Source of the DNA: Beroe forskalii
Taxonomy: Eukaryota; Ctenophora; Nuda; Beroida; Beroidae
Assembly: GCA_011033025.1 (NCBI GenBank)
Contig: WFMF01000189.1
Location: forward strand, 269,519-333,518
Length of the DNA: 64,000 nt
Direction: 5' to 3'
A model generated the notes under the pieces. The model had not been told where the DNA came from and searched no databases. It saw nothing but the letters and a program-made list of their open reading frames with translations. A program made the translations under genes and the position numbers. Below are positions 17,567-28,737 of this stretch, piece by piece. Position 1 is the first letter of the stretch. Each line of letters opens with the position of its first letter.

Positions 17567-17956
17567 TTAATAACTGGCAGGAGACTTCTGCCTCCTGGTC
17601 AGTTCAAGGCGCACGCACCCCACCACGGAGGCCAGGGAGAATCCGTGTTCCTGAATAAACTGGAACACCGGCGCAATGAAGTACGTGCCCCTAGTGCTCC
17701 CAGGCGAACACGTCCGCGACAGGTACCTCACCCCTTCCGCAGGAAGGCCCGGGTTCAGGCTCAGAGGACCCACCAGCGTCCTCATAAAGTCCTCTGGAGG
17801 GAAGCCCCACTCCGCCTCCCTGACTTGGATCACCATGCGGATCTCCTCGTCAAGGTGGGCAGTGTGGTAGTGGCTCCCCTCCAGAGCCCTCTCGAAGAAC
17901 CTCTGGGGGCCCTCATCCGAAACCTGGGCCTCCACTGCCCCTTCAGGAACACAAGG
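17567..17956 (-). CDS. Coding-like terminal exon, unknown protein
   Basis: An open frame of 129 codons on the minus strand, preceded by a pyrimidine-rich stretch and a CAG acceptor at 17957-17959 and ending in a stop at 17567. GC content and codon use differ sharply from the AT-rich surroundings. The predicted peptide (PCVPEGAVEAQV...QKSPASY) has no motif I recognise. It may be the last exon of the gene that also contains the segment at 18,473-18,984, but the junction phase does not match directly (phase 1 donor against phase 0 acceptor). It could instead be a transposon-derived or degenerate coding segment. Confidence 0.3.
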   Translation of the reverse strand, partial: PCVPEGAVEAQVSDEGPQRFFERALEGSHYHTAHLDEEIRMVIQVREAEWGFPPEDFMRTLVGPLSLNPGLPAEGVRYLSRTCSPGSTRGTYFIAPVFQFIQEHGFSLASVVGCVRLELTRRQKSPASY

Positions 17957-18472
17957 CTGTCGATCCGGGGCAAGGTTTAACAAGGTTTACAAGGTTTAAA
18001 AATAAATAAAGACCAAATAATAAAACAAGTAATTTAATAAAACAAATAATTTATATTTTATAGCCATTACACCATGATTGAACATATTATATTAGTATTA
18101 TCTCATTTTCAATTATGATTCAGATTAATTGCTCAATTACAATGGGCAACATTAACATAACAAAACAACTTAATAAATTATAAAAACTAAAAAGTCAGGA
18201 TATCCTAACAATCTGAAATAATTAATTATTGTAAAAATTAAAACAGTAGCTTGCAATAAGCTATATTAAACACAATAACAAAGTGCAAACTATGCAGCAG
18301 ATATGGAAATCTTATTTTCAAAGACAATTTTACAAAACAATTTTTCAACATATTATTATTATTAAATCTGACAATAGCATAGAAGTTTATACTATCAAGT
18401 CTCTTCACGTAGGCATAACATCCACTTGCATAACATATAAACTGTATACTTTATTGAAAATCCAGATCTTAC

Positions 18473-18984
18473 ATGATCCCTCTGCTGCTGAGGACGAGGT
18501 CTGCTGCGCAAAGAATGCTTCGAGAAGCATTTGTCGCAGCGCGACCACGTCCTCCCTGTCAGGCTCCTTATTGTCGTTGCGAGTTATCTTGACGACGATT
18601 GGAGCCGGTTTGGGCGCTGCGGAGGGGTGTGGAGAAAATGGTTAAAGTGTGTGAGTTTTTGCTTTAGAATGCAGACACAAAGTATGGGCCAGATTTCGGT
18701 CCATTTAAGTAACAGCTCAGTTGCTTCTCCCTCAAGCAACTCAACAAATAGTGACCAGGATGACCCATTGCGAAAATGTTTGTGTAAGTGTGGCCTTTAC
18801 ACTCTATTTCCACTGAAAAACCCTTCTCAAGGTTTATCTCCATGATCGGTAGATCAAGGACATTGTTCCTTAGAACTGTGTTGTCCTCAATGCACAGTTC
18901 GTGCCTGTTCAGCTCTGTGAATGATGTTATCACACTCCTCCCGATCATATCTATAAAGGTGTATGGGTATATTATGACAAACAT
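18473..18984 (-). CDS. Coding-like segments, unknown protein
   Basis: Two segments on the minus strand. The upper one (18984-18664) is an open frame of 106 codons just after a TTTTCAG acceptor-like site at about 18,992. The lower one (18616-18473) is a clean exon candidate of 144 nt between CCGCAG and GTAAGA sites and reads APKPAPIVVKITRND... with a charged, helical-looking middle. The splice joining the two was not resolved. No domain recognised. The 144-nt segment is GC-rich like the one at 17,567-17,956, so both may belong to one minus-strand gene. Confidence 0.3.
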
Positions 18985-19424
18985 AAAATAAATTCTGAAA
19001 ATTCATTTATTAGAGACAAATATATTTATGGTGTTCCCCCAAAGAAAGGCAAGGGTGTTATAAACTTATGAAAGTCTAGTTATTTCTTAAAGTAAACAAA
19101 GCATCATCAAAATTAGACAACTCTTCAGCAAAATTAAAAATCCCAACAAGCAAGAATCCTATGCATATCAACACAGCAACTTTTTAGATGAATTTATGAT
19201 GAATTCTTCACAGTTGCAGCCTTATTTGTGTTAACAATTAAACACAGTCAACTTGATTTTTCGATCTTGTCTGGACCAAAATGGAACTTTAATTTCCCTA
19301 CACTGGATTAAGACATTGATGAACTTAATTTCCTTGATGCACTTGGAGCTTCTGAAACTAACACACTACATTGCATCTTGTGGTTGGGGAGGCGTTGGGC
19401 ACCCATCAAATGCATTCAACCCCA
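18985..19424. other. Intergenic, no gene recognised
   Basis: AT-rich, no supported feature. Confidence 0.5.
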
Positions 19425-19600
19425 CACGGCGTACACACACCTATGCAGGCTTAGGAAGCACTTACAAAACACGTATATCCTTGTTTGCGTTGGGCGGCGC
19501 CCCTCCCCAGAAGCGCGCGGCGCGTACACACACACCTATTATATACAGGCTTAAGTATGCATGCTTTGTTGCTTAACACGTATATCCTGGTAATACTTGT
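19425..19600. repeat. GC-rich dispersed repeat (CACGTATATCC family), tandem copies
   Basis: Partial tandem copies of a unit with CACGTATATCCTTGTTTGCG, then a GCGCGGCGC-rich core, then CGTACACACACCTAT and CAGGCTTA. Related copies lie at 20,714-20,773 and 59,485-59,565. It is noncoding and strongly CpG-rich compared with its neighbourhood. Confidence 0.75.
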
Positions 19601-19769
19601 CTGACGTTGACAGACCCTCTCGAGAATCTGCGCCGCGCGCGCGGTGTTCGTGGCTGGCGTCAGCAAGTCATACATCGTACAAAAAATGACATCAAGCTTG
19701 CTAATGTGGCTGGGTAGCGGTGCGCGCGGCGCAGCGCAGGGCGTCCGCGTCGCTCGGAAGGGTTTATCA

Positions 19770-20125
19770 TCGACCGACGTTGCCCGTTTTTTGGTATCTC
19801 TCCCATATAAACGGCTCTGAGTGACGTCACAGATCTAAACGTCAATTTTTCTGTATCCTAAACCTAACCATAGCCCTAACCAAAACCCTAACCTTAATCC
19901 TAACCCTAACCCTAACAAATCCTGACCCTAATCCTGACCCTAACCCTAGTCCTTAAAGCGCTAGGTGCGCTTAATTATATTTTTCTGAGTGACGTCATTG
20001 TCATAGATAATGAAGGCTTCCGTTTATATGGGAGACGTACCGTTTTTTTTTCTAACTGGATGGCTATCAGCGCAAAGTGACGTCCAAATGTGGAACGTTG
20101 CGCCGCGCGCGAGGGTAGGGTAACA
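19770..20125. repeat. Dispersed repeat interrupted by a MITE
   Basis: Flanks of the MITE at 19,793-20,039 form one repeat: left GACGTTGCCCG and right TAACTGGATGGCTA...GACGTCCAAATGTGGAACG. Uninterrupted relatives occur in reverse orientation at 36,991-37,085 and 37,325-37,450, where the site that is split here is contiguous. This gives a natural empty-site comparison for the MITE. Confidence 0.8.
19793..20039 (+). mobile_element. Telomere-like MITE, copy 1 (8-9 bp TSD)
   Basis: 247 bp with inverted ends TCTCCCATATAAACGG / CCGTTTATATGGGAGA. Flanked by CCGTTTTTT on both sides (19784-19792 and 20040-20048), a target duplication. The interior holds two TGACGTCA palindromes and a tract of CCCTAA/CCTAACC units (about 19,857-19,955). 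It has no coding capacity, so it would need a transposase supplied in trans. An 8-bp TSD is typical of hAT-type elements (established), but superfamily assignment is inference. Confidence 0.9.
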
Positions 20126-20713
20126 TCCTACATATACATGGTCATTGACAAACAAAACTTGCATTAATTTTTTGTTTTTTTATGGGGCCTTTAGTATAAG
20201 ATTATAAATGGTTGAATACCATTATGCTTACTTTACTTAACTTTTCTCAAAATATAGCTCTGAACGCATGATAGACTTGCAGGACCATAACCACATTTTA
20301 ATTCTATTTTATCTAATCTTTTTTTTTGCAATTTTACGTTGATTTGTTGGCTTTCATAATATTTTGACGTTTTTCTGATATGTGCGATACTCACCAATTG
20401 AAATATGTGTAGTTCATATATCATGGCAGTGATTTATTGTTTCTACCATATTGAATTGGTTGGCTCTTATCCCTTCTATTTATATTCGAGTTATTTTAAT
20501 ATTGTGAAGGATGAGGTTTATTTGCTAATTCAAAAATGAAACATGTTACTTTGATATGTTTGATATCATTTTTGAGATTTGTGTTTCACTGCATCAATGA
20601 TCAATCACTTCAAACATGTTACTTGATAGTTAAATTATTATACTATACTATACTGGTTTTTGAGATCAGTATAAATTATGTGTTACTTTCAATTCAATTC
20701 ATGATTAACCTAA

Positions 20714-20773
20714 ACATGTATATCCCTGTCTGCGTTGCGCCGTGCGCCTACACACACCTATGCGGGCTTAGGA
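20714..20773. repeat. CACGTATATCC-family repeat, short copy
   Basis: Contains TATATCCCTGTCTGCGTTGCGC, a CGCCTACACACACCTATG word and CGGGCTTAGGAA, matching 19,425-19,600. Confidence 0.7.
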
Positions 20774-20940
20774 ATTCATGATAAACTACAAAGATGATTG
20801 ACTACAAAGATGACTGTATTTGTTCTACAAAGAAGATTCAATTCATGATGGTAGTCAATTATTCATTTTATGTTGTATCATACTGATTTTGTGTATGACA
20901 GGTTTATCATTTTCATCTTCTATTTCCTGTATAGTTTGCT

Positions 20941-21399
20941 ATGGAATGTGAACGGAAAGTTGTTCCTGCTTCAGAACATGATATGCCTCAGATCATGGAA
21001 ATGATTGTCGGCCTAGCAAAGTTTGAGAAGATGGAGGAATGTGTTGAAATAAATGCCCAGAGGTTGAGTGAGGATTTCAAAAGAGGTAGATTCAATTGCT
21101 TAGTCTGTAAGGATAAAGATGGCATTCTAGGTTATGCTCTTTATGTAATAACATTTGACCTTAATGATGGCAATAATGTTTATCTAGAAGACTTGTTTGT
21201 GAAAGAAGAGTACAGAAATGAGGGGGTAGGAAGCGTAATATGGGATAGTTTGAAACAGAAATGTCAAGAAGTTGGCTGCAAGTTTTTAGAATTCTCAGTT
21301 TTAAGCTGGAATAAAGATGCCATAAAATTTTACCATAATCGAGGAGCAAAAAACATCTCAGAATTAGAATCTCGAGAAGTTTATAGGCTTGCTATTTGA
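20941..21399 (+). CDS. Diamine (spermidine/spermine) N-acetyltransferase-like, GNAT family
   Basis: A 152-aa protein with the SAT1/SAT2 layout: N-terminal VVPASEHDM strand-turn, LAKFEKMEE (residues 26-34, compare LAKYEYMEE of SSAT), YLEDLFV at 81-87, the acetyl-CoA pyrophosphate loop YRNEGVGS (RxxGxG) at 91-98, and FYHNRGA at 130-136, which carries the tyrosine used as general acid in SSAT. The family transfers acetyl from acetyl-CoA to polyamines or to thialysine-type amines in the cytosol. Slightly shorter than human SAT1 (171 aa). The coding region has no intron, but a CCTGTATAG acceptor six bases before the ATG suggests a 5' UTR intron or trans-splicing. An ATTAAA near 21,527-21,535 could serve polyadenylation. 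Lack of introns could reflect an old retrocopy; the frame is intact. Substrate is uncertain. Confidence 0.9.
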   Translation: MECERKVVPASEHDMPQIMEMIVGLAKFEKMEECVEINAQRLSEDFKRGRFNCLVCKDKDGILGYALYVITFDLNDGNNVYLEDLFVKEEYRNEGVGSVIWDSLKQKCQEVGCKFLEFSVLSWNKDAIKFYHNRGAKNISELESREVYRLAI

Positions 21400-24300
21400 G
21401 GATAAATGTTTAAGGGTAGGCTAATTATATCTCATGTCAAAGTGAATTAAATTGAATTGAAAATAATTTTTACTTGGTTAGGAAATTCAGTGGATGTCCT
21501 GGCTATATGACATGCATTAAAGAAGAAATTAAAACTGAGGAGTTCTACACTTAATCAAATAATATGGCACAGAGACAAAAGCCTTAATATAACTTAATAT
21601 GCTGTTATTTCCATGACATGCTTTAGGCCATGATAAACAACAATTTTATTAGAATTTATTTATTTCTAAACTATAAACATTATAATTATCTTCATTCATG
21701 ATTTTTAACTATTAATGCTAACTTCCGGTTCAATAGTTCAGCCTAGGATAGAGTGATTTAATGTCACACTGTGGCAGATGCTTTTTAAATATTTAGATTT
21801 CCATGGTAAAACAACATAATATCCAATGCTTGGCAATTTACTTTCTTGAATCATCATTTCAACTTTATTGTTCATACCTAATATCACACTGCCATACACA
21901 ATATATTATCATTATTTCAGTTTAATTTTACTTCTAGATTGGTTTTCTTCTCAATACCGGCTCACAATAAGGAGCAGGTTAAACTGAGTGTAGTCAAGTC
22001 AAACAAATTATTAAACAAATGATAACTTAGTAGTTTGATGTGATTGATCATTGATGCAGTGAAACAAACAACTTTCAATAAAGCAATCTAACCCACACAC
22101 TATACTCCACTATTCTACTGACAGTTTCAAGATTATAAAAATCTCTTCTTCAGGAACTCCAGAAGAATAATTAATTAATTAATTCGATATGACTTTTGAT
22201 AATTGTTGAACTTGATAGCAAAGAAATGTGGCTAGCTCCAGTATCTATTAATTTGCTTCAATCTTGTTGACCAATTTATCATTGGTTATTCTATCTCTAT
22301 AATGCTCATTTTTCCCTGCAAGTAGAGGGCTTGTGTCACAAGTTGGCAGTTATTCTTTCAGTAATATGAAATTTGATACCTACTTTCATCTGTTACATAT
22401 TAAGGTATTTAGTTTAATTTTTTATTCTTATATTCAGTGACACAATGTTTGTAAATTTATAAGAAATTAATTTATCAATTAATTAATCATCAATCATTAA
22501 TTGATTTCCTTATTTACTTATAATGATAATGAAAATGTTACATAATTAGACATCAATTCAATTCATGTCATTAAACTGTAAGGTGTTAGATGTAACCTGA
22601 ATGATAAAGATTTTAGCCATTCAAGCACGGCAGATAGAAAAGTTCCATAGATTTCCAGTCTATAACTTAATTTATTCAATTGACTTTTTATTCATTCTTC
22701 TTTCTTTTGACTAAAGGCATATACTCCTGAGGGTGATACTGTCACTATGTCTGTTTGAGTGAGCACGTGCAGGTTGACGTACAAACTGTAAGTTGCACTC
22801 TTATCACGTGGGACATCATGGCTGCTTGCTAGAACACTCTACTAAGTAGCTTTTTCATCTGCAGTCGTCTGGCTACTCAAGGTGAGTTATGATGGTTTAT
22901 TTGATAAGAATTATATTAGTCATCATTGATGCGTATAGCCTACCAGCTACCTTAGTGTTGTAAGTGTTATAGATAGGACAAACAGCATATTTCAGAGGAT
23001 CATCATGATATGATGATCTTCTGAATACACATAATATAATTATGTGTATGGTGTCAGACTGTCCGTAGTGAACAAAAACATGCTAAAATATGCCCAATGT
23101 CAATCATAGGTCCATTTGATCCAACTCATATTGACTGATCAGATTACAGCACTTCTGTACTGTTTTGTAGATAAAATATGATGATCATATATATTGTAGT
23201 TACAAGATCTATCTCTACTCATTCCTCTTACAATTTATCATAACATAGACAAATGCCAAACAGACACTAGCTCACAAACATATTATAATAAGTTCAGCTA
23301 CACCAAACCAAATTATACTCAGACATTCAGATAAACACAATTACATAAGAAATTAGACTTGAAAAGGTAGTATCTCCCACAAGACCTATGACAATTTAGC
23401 CCCCCCCCCCCTAGAAAAAACTAGGGGAGCCTTGGTCCCCACTAGCTAAAAAAGAAGTATTGGGATGCTCTCACTATACCTAATTTACACTCTCTCACAC
23501 ACCCCTCTGGCCCTCTCATTCACATAGACATTTGCCTAGAGACTATCACTGACTCTCCCAGTGTCCCAGGCAAACATTCACACCAGGATAGACATCAAAG
23601 CACCAGGTAGATAGCTGCTGGTGCTAATCTTATTCATATACGAAGCTTTCCAATATATAGAATTACTGTACCTGTAGCATTATATATTTTTATCTACAAA
23701 CTACAGTACAGAATTGCTGAAGTCTGTTCACCAAGTCTTTATAGTTAGTAATCCAAAAATAATAAAAGGAGTAACACCTCCTTTATCCGTTACCTTGAAA
23801 TTAATATAGATGTATATATAATATATGTAATTCACTCAGTCACTCACTGTCATTTAATTCCTACACAAAGTTAGAAATTCAAGACTGCTCTAGAGAGTTT
23901 GAGAAGAGAAGGATTCGCTGAGCAATGACCAAGTAATTTGAGGGAGCTGTTGCATCGCACAGGTCTTACATCACGGCTATAAATCTTGTCGAGACTAGTA
24001 CACCTTCAATATATTGAGAGGAAATTATACCTTAAAATTTCGAATTTATTGATTTGGTCAGACTTCTTCTGGAAGGTTTGAAATTTATAACTTAAATCGG
24101 TGCTATGCTCAAATGCAAGAATACCATAAATATTATATATTTTTGGTCATTACTTCATTATTGGCCTTTAACCTTGTAAAAATTCTGATTAACAGTTTTG
24201 AGAAGTTTTGAAACATTGCAATTCATTTTCATCAAATAAAATTCTATTAAATCTAAGTGATCATTGAACATTTCCTCACAATGCTATCTTTTAAATATGT

Positions 24301-25000
24301 GTTTGTCTAAGACAGTACCTTCTGACATAAAACTTTACCGAGAACAGCCTCAAGACTCCCTTCGGAGTAAACGCCCTTCAACCATGTAATCATTGAAACG
24401 CAGGCACCTATATTGCACGAGGTGAGTTTATTAAGCCACAATAAAAGTGTCTATTATTATCCCTGACTCCGTTAAAGCCCACCCTACGAACCATATGCAA
24501 TATGATATATTTCTCCTCATCAATTTACTGAGATAAACTGTGATAATGACGTGTCTTCTACTCGTCTATATTTCCTGTTCTACCAAAGGGTGAATAACAC
24601 GGCCTTATCTCTACACATTGGAAGTCGGTAATTTGATACATCAGTGTTGTGGATGTGTGTGTGTGATATAACTTATGTGTGTGGGTTATATCAGAAACAA
24701 GTAATGTGTGTGCGTGTGGTTCTGATTGAGATATAATAGAGTTGGTATCATTGCTTTATTGCGGTGTGGGTATTATCATACTTCATACTATAATGCTACA
24801 CAGAACCACTTTATATACGAACTGAACACATACATTCCGAGTGTAAAACACTTAAAGTGTATTCAAACAACACACATTATAATTAGTGTACCCACTTCAT
24901 ACTGTACCAGGCACCTTATTAAGTTATTAGAACCACATTTCAACAGTTGTACAGCCCAATGTGTCCATTTAAGCTGCGTGTGTAAAGATAGATATCGCCA
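21400..25000. other. Intergenic, no gene recognised
   Basis: AT-rich. Contains small palindromes near 23,003-23,023 (GATCATCA/TGATGATC) and 23,028-23,052 (ATACACATAAT/ATTATGTGTAT), a C10 run near 23,400, two E-box CACGTG-like sites near 22,763 and 22,806, and a possible splice donor AAG|GTGAGT near 22,880 that could mark a noncoding first exon. TG repeats occur near 24,650. No protein gene can be supported. Confidence 0.5.
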
Positions 25001-25029
25001 TTGTACACCTCTTTTTGTTCTGCTAATTC

Positions 25030-25160
25030 GAGGATGGTCAGTAGCCCATCAGAGATGCACACGTGTTCCCTAACAACCAATCAGAGCACTCTGATGTTGC
25101 CGCATGACCCTGAAACAACCAATCAGAACACTTATGAGTGGTCACGTGACCTGAAATTAC
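25030..25160. promoter_or_regulatory. Candidate promoter: two CCAAT boxes and a GTCACGTGAC site
   Basis: Two CCAATCAGA motifs (about 25,077-25,085 and 25,118-25,126) in near-identical ACAACCAATCAGA contexts, followed at 25141-25150 by GTCACGTGAC, a perfect palindrome matching the CLEAR/USF E-box. Such clusters are typical of animal promoters, but no exon was found downstream, so the call is tentative. The same GTCACGTGAC or TCACGTGAC core recurs at about 34,026, 57,796 and 60,624. Confidence 0.35.
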
Positions 25161-25863
25161 ATGACGACAGGTTTTCACCTTTACATGATATTCAAGCAAG
25201 ATACGTAACGATGTAGAAAGTGGGAAGAGGTGTTACACTCAAACTAGATCTGATATAAAACCCATTACAAGATGTATAAAACGCATTACTCGTCCAGAGA
25301 GGTGTTGTGTCCTGTAAACGCTCGCATAGTAATGTGTTTAAATTAAAACCCTCCGTGAAAGGTTTAACAATCTCTCCGTCTTGTGTGCAGTGTGTAAGTG
25401 ATTCGAGGTGTTCAAACGACGAACGTTTACCACTCCACTAAAATCATATACTTTGTACGGAGATAGGCAGTTGAGAGTGACGTCATTATCATGGATTTTA
25501 ATTGTAAATTGATGATGTGTTGAATATATATACTTTTCTTGCGCCCCCTAAAATCGGTTGTTTAAAAGCTCCTCGGAGCAGCACCATGCCTCACCGCACA
25601 TTAACCTCTCTTCTCTCTACCTCTCTCCCTTTGACGGAACCTTCCTGTTTTGTCACAGAGATTGCGGTCTTCGTTTAGTACCTCTAGTGCACAAACTTGA
25701 TGTTTGTACTTTGAAGTTTACCATTAATTTACTATCTAGATTTGTTATCAAGTTTTGCTGATTGTTCACTCAATGAGGAGCTTTAGTTTTAGAGTTAAAA
25801 GGAGTTTTACTGCCACACAGTTCTACCTGGTTCTTTCGGTGTCTATGATACATGGGAACTTTT

Positions 25864-25960
25864 CTGATAAGGTCCATATTGGTTTAGAACTTCGCCCTTT
25901 GGGCTCCGGATCTAAACCGGATACATCTCTCGGGGAGTATCCCAAAATGGACCCAATAGG
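25864..25960. mobile_element. ~100-bp MITE-like element, copy 2
   Basis: Ends CTGATAAGGTCCATATTGG and AAATGGACCCAATAGG are inverted relative to each other and match the copy at 12,435-12,537. The interior TCTAAACCGGATAC and GAGTATCCC words are shared. Confidence 0.65.
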
Positions 25961-25989
25961 AGCCTGTTTGTATATTTTATTGAGCTGAG

Positions 25990-27170
25990 TTTTACAATGA
26001 GTTTATTTTCCAATAATTATCAAGTTAGTTATATTGAGTGTTAGTAAGAGTCATAGATTAGACTTTTATTTTGCCATCTATTATCGTACAGTTTCCTGAT
26101 GAATGTTTGGTTTCCGCTCATTCACTCTTCCTAAGTTCCTAGTAGTCCAGTGATTGAGCTGTGTGGTCCACTGAGCTGTGTGGTTTCACTGTGCAGTTTC
26201 CTGTGAGGTCTCTCAGTTTCTGAGAAGAAGGTCAACTTCACAGAATATAATATCTAGAAACTCATATATTATTAGATTCACTCTTCACACTGTTATAAAA
26301 GTTATAAAATGAGAGCTCCCTCAGACTTCTTGGGGAGTCTTTGTTACATTGTTCAGGTCACACACCAACAATAGGCAGATGAAAGTGACGTCATTGTCAG
26401 GGTTTACAATGGCAAATTGTTAACTCCAAACAGCCTGTTCTACGTTAGGAACATGTAGTATATATTCATTTATTAGTTCGAACAAGTTCTATATTCGTGT
26501 ACACACTGATTCATCTCGCAACATTGCATGAATATTACAACCGCAAGCCGTATAAGATAATGATATATGTTTTGACGATTGACGCGAATATAGGCAAATT
26601 GTGACACAAATTACATGCAATAAATAAAAGGTCCGATTCATATCTATGTCATAGAGTCTAACGTTATTTAGCTTATTTTATATCGTCTCTATGGACCATA
26701 TCTAATTTTCACATATAACGCTCAAAATTTGAAATTTATAAATATTGATGCCCCTCGTTTTTTATCCGCGTACAAGCAAATTATGTTTCGTTGTTCGTGA
26801 CACAGAAATTACACTCGTGTGTTTGGCGCCTTAAAGTCTGGAGAGGTACGTGTTGGCCGGCGTGTGTTTAAATTTGTACCGTATTTGTGTTAATATAACC
26901 AAAACAAGGTGCAACGTCACTGAGTTGTAGAGTAGGTATTGTTACTTTGTAACTCATGTAGTTATAATATTATGACAAACAAGTAATTCATGAATATATT
27001 TAACACTCTCACTGATCAATGTTCATCATCAGAATGGGTTGGGGTTGTGGGAAATTGTTATAAGCCACTGATAATTTCCTTTAAACTCCGAATTTCGAAA
27101 GCTCTAAGAAAGAATAAATAAAGAAAATTTGAATAAAAAATATTTTGAATTTCTCTTAACCTCCTCCCTC
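25990..27170. other. Intergenic, no gene recognised
   Basis: No supported gene. TGACGTCA lies at 26386-26393 inside a GGCAGATGAAAGTGACGTCA context that resembles 25,467-25,485. Confidence 0.5.
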
Positions 27171-27554
27171 TTTCAGCTCTGACTGCACACTCCACCTCTG
27201 TACAGACACTAACTCCGTGTGTAACAACTCCCCCTTTCAGCTCTGACTGCACACTCCACCTCTGTACAGACACTAACTCCGTGTGTAACAACTCCCCCTT
27301 TCAGCTCTGACTGCACACTCCAACTCTGTACAGACACTAACTCCGTGTGACTACACTCCCCCTTTCAGCTCTGACTGCACACTCCACCTCTGTACAGACA
27401 CTAATTCCGTGTGTAACAACTCCCCCTTTCAGCTCTGACTGCACACTCCACCTCTGTACAGACACTAATTCCGTGTGTAACAACTCCCCCTTTCAGCTCT
27501 GACTGCACACTCCACCTCTGTACAGACACTAATTCCGTGTGACTACACTCTCCC
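27171..27554. repeat. 64-bp minisatellite, six copies
   Basis: Units start with TTTCAGCTCTGACTGCACAC at 27171, 27235, 27299, 27363, 27427 and 27491, an exact 64-bp period. Copies differ by a few bases (AACTCCGTG vs AATTCCGTG; GTAACAACTCC vs GACTACACTCC). It ends about 40 bp before the start codon of the gene at 27,595. Every unit carries a CCCCTTTCAG splice-acceptor-like sequence. Confidence 0.95.
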
Positions 27555-27594
27555 CGGTAGTAGTATTGCTCCAACTCCTTGAGAAGAAGATATC

Positions 27595-28737
27595 ATGGTG
27601 AACGTTGCTAGTCTACCTCAGCTGACACTTCATGGAACACCTCATCATGGAACACCTCACCACCACCACCATGGTAAGTGTTTTCAAGCGTTGGGAATAT
27701 CAGGGTGAGTTTGTGTACCACCATGGTAAGTGTTTTAAGTTTTGAGGATATCTGACCATCAGTGTGTGTATTGGAAAAACTGTAGTTTATTCCATATCAC
27801 CATCATGGTAAGTTTTGGAGATATGACGTCAGTTTTAGTACCAGTATGGTAAGTTTTAGGGATATGGACAGTTTGATTTCCGGTCAGTCTCTCACTACTT
27901 CGCTATGCCAAGCAGCATCTAACAAACATGTAACAGCATGTAACAGACATGTAATAAACATGTAACATACTGTATCATTACACGAACTGCCCACAGGAAC
28001 GCCCCATCATGGAACGCCCCTGATTCAGACTCCCTCCCTCCACCAAACACCCTCCCCCACCCTCAACACTTCCGTCTACGATGTGATGCAGAAGTACTTG
28101 ACCCTGATCAGTGAGTTGAATTAGATTTTACATTTACTTTCCTTCTTGATCAGTGAGTTGTATTTACTTTATTTTCTTTACTTTGAAGTTTGAACATGAC
28201 CCTGATCAGTGAGTGTATTTACTTTCTTTTCTTTAGAAGTACCTGACCCTGATCAGTGAGTTGTATTCAAATTTCATTACATTCATTTTGGGATTTTTAG
28301 AGAATTTTTTCTTTCAGTGTTATATCCTCCAAAATATCGAATTTAAGTATTTAAATTTCATTTCATTTACTTGGAGCTTTTTGATCAGTTAGTTGCATTC
28401 ACTGTCTTTAATTTTTTACATTTGCTTTGAGCTTTTTAGAGAGTTTTTCGTACAGTGGTATCCTCAAAATCTCGAATTTACTTTCTTTCCTTTACATTTG
28501 CTATGGGCTTTTTAGAGTTTTTCTTTCAATTGTATCCTTCAAAATCTCGAATTTAGCTTCTTTTCTTTACATTTACTATTCTTCCTCATACATAAATTGA
28601 TAAATAAATATATGTCTGTCTGTCCGGTCTTCCTTATATTTAGCCACAGACCTTTCTGACACCACTCAGTACCCAATCAAGCATACCGATGATAGGAATG
28701 CTCATACGAAAGAACCAGTGACGTTTGACACCACCAG
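27595..28737 (+). CDS. Unknown gene, first three coding exons
   Basis: Three exons join in phase: 27595-27673 (ATG start), 27997-28110 and 28644-28737, with donors G|GTAAGT, A|GTGAGT and AG|GTATAT and acceptors ACAG and TTAG. The protein starts MVNVASLPQL, then has a His/Pro-rich GTPHHGTPHHHHH stretch that spans the first junction and repeats as GTPHHGTPLIQTP, then a VYDVMQKYLTLI helix-like stretch and a hydrophilic segment with DLSDTTQYP. I do not recognise the family. Later exons were not found: the sequence beyond enters transposons, so the gene may have a very long intron, be truncated or be dead. Consistent phase and absence of stops favour real coding. The introns carry duplicated copies of the exon ends (see findings). 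Confidence 0.55.

Noticed and set aside
17645..17980. Plus-strand frames at 17.6-18.0 kb
   Set aside because: Antisense to the better supported minus-strand exon-like segment; arginine-rich readout typical of a GC-rich antisense frame.
19855..19960. True telomere or chromosome end
   Set aside because: The CCCTAA-type tract is short, degenerate and enclosed by MITE ends with a TSD; identical layout occurs at two other internal sites.
25864..25960. tRNA-like gene or tRNA-derived SINE
   Set aside because: No A/B boxes and no cloverleaf; inverted ends shared with 12,435-12,537 fit a MITE better.
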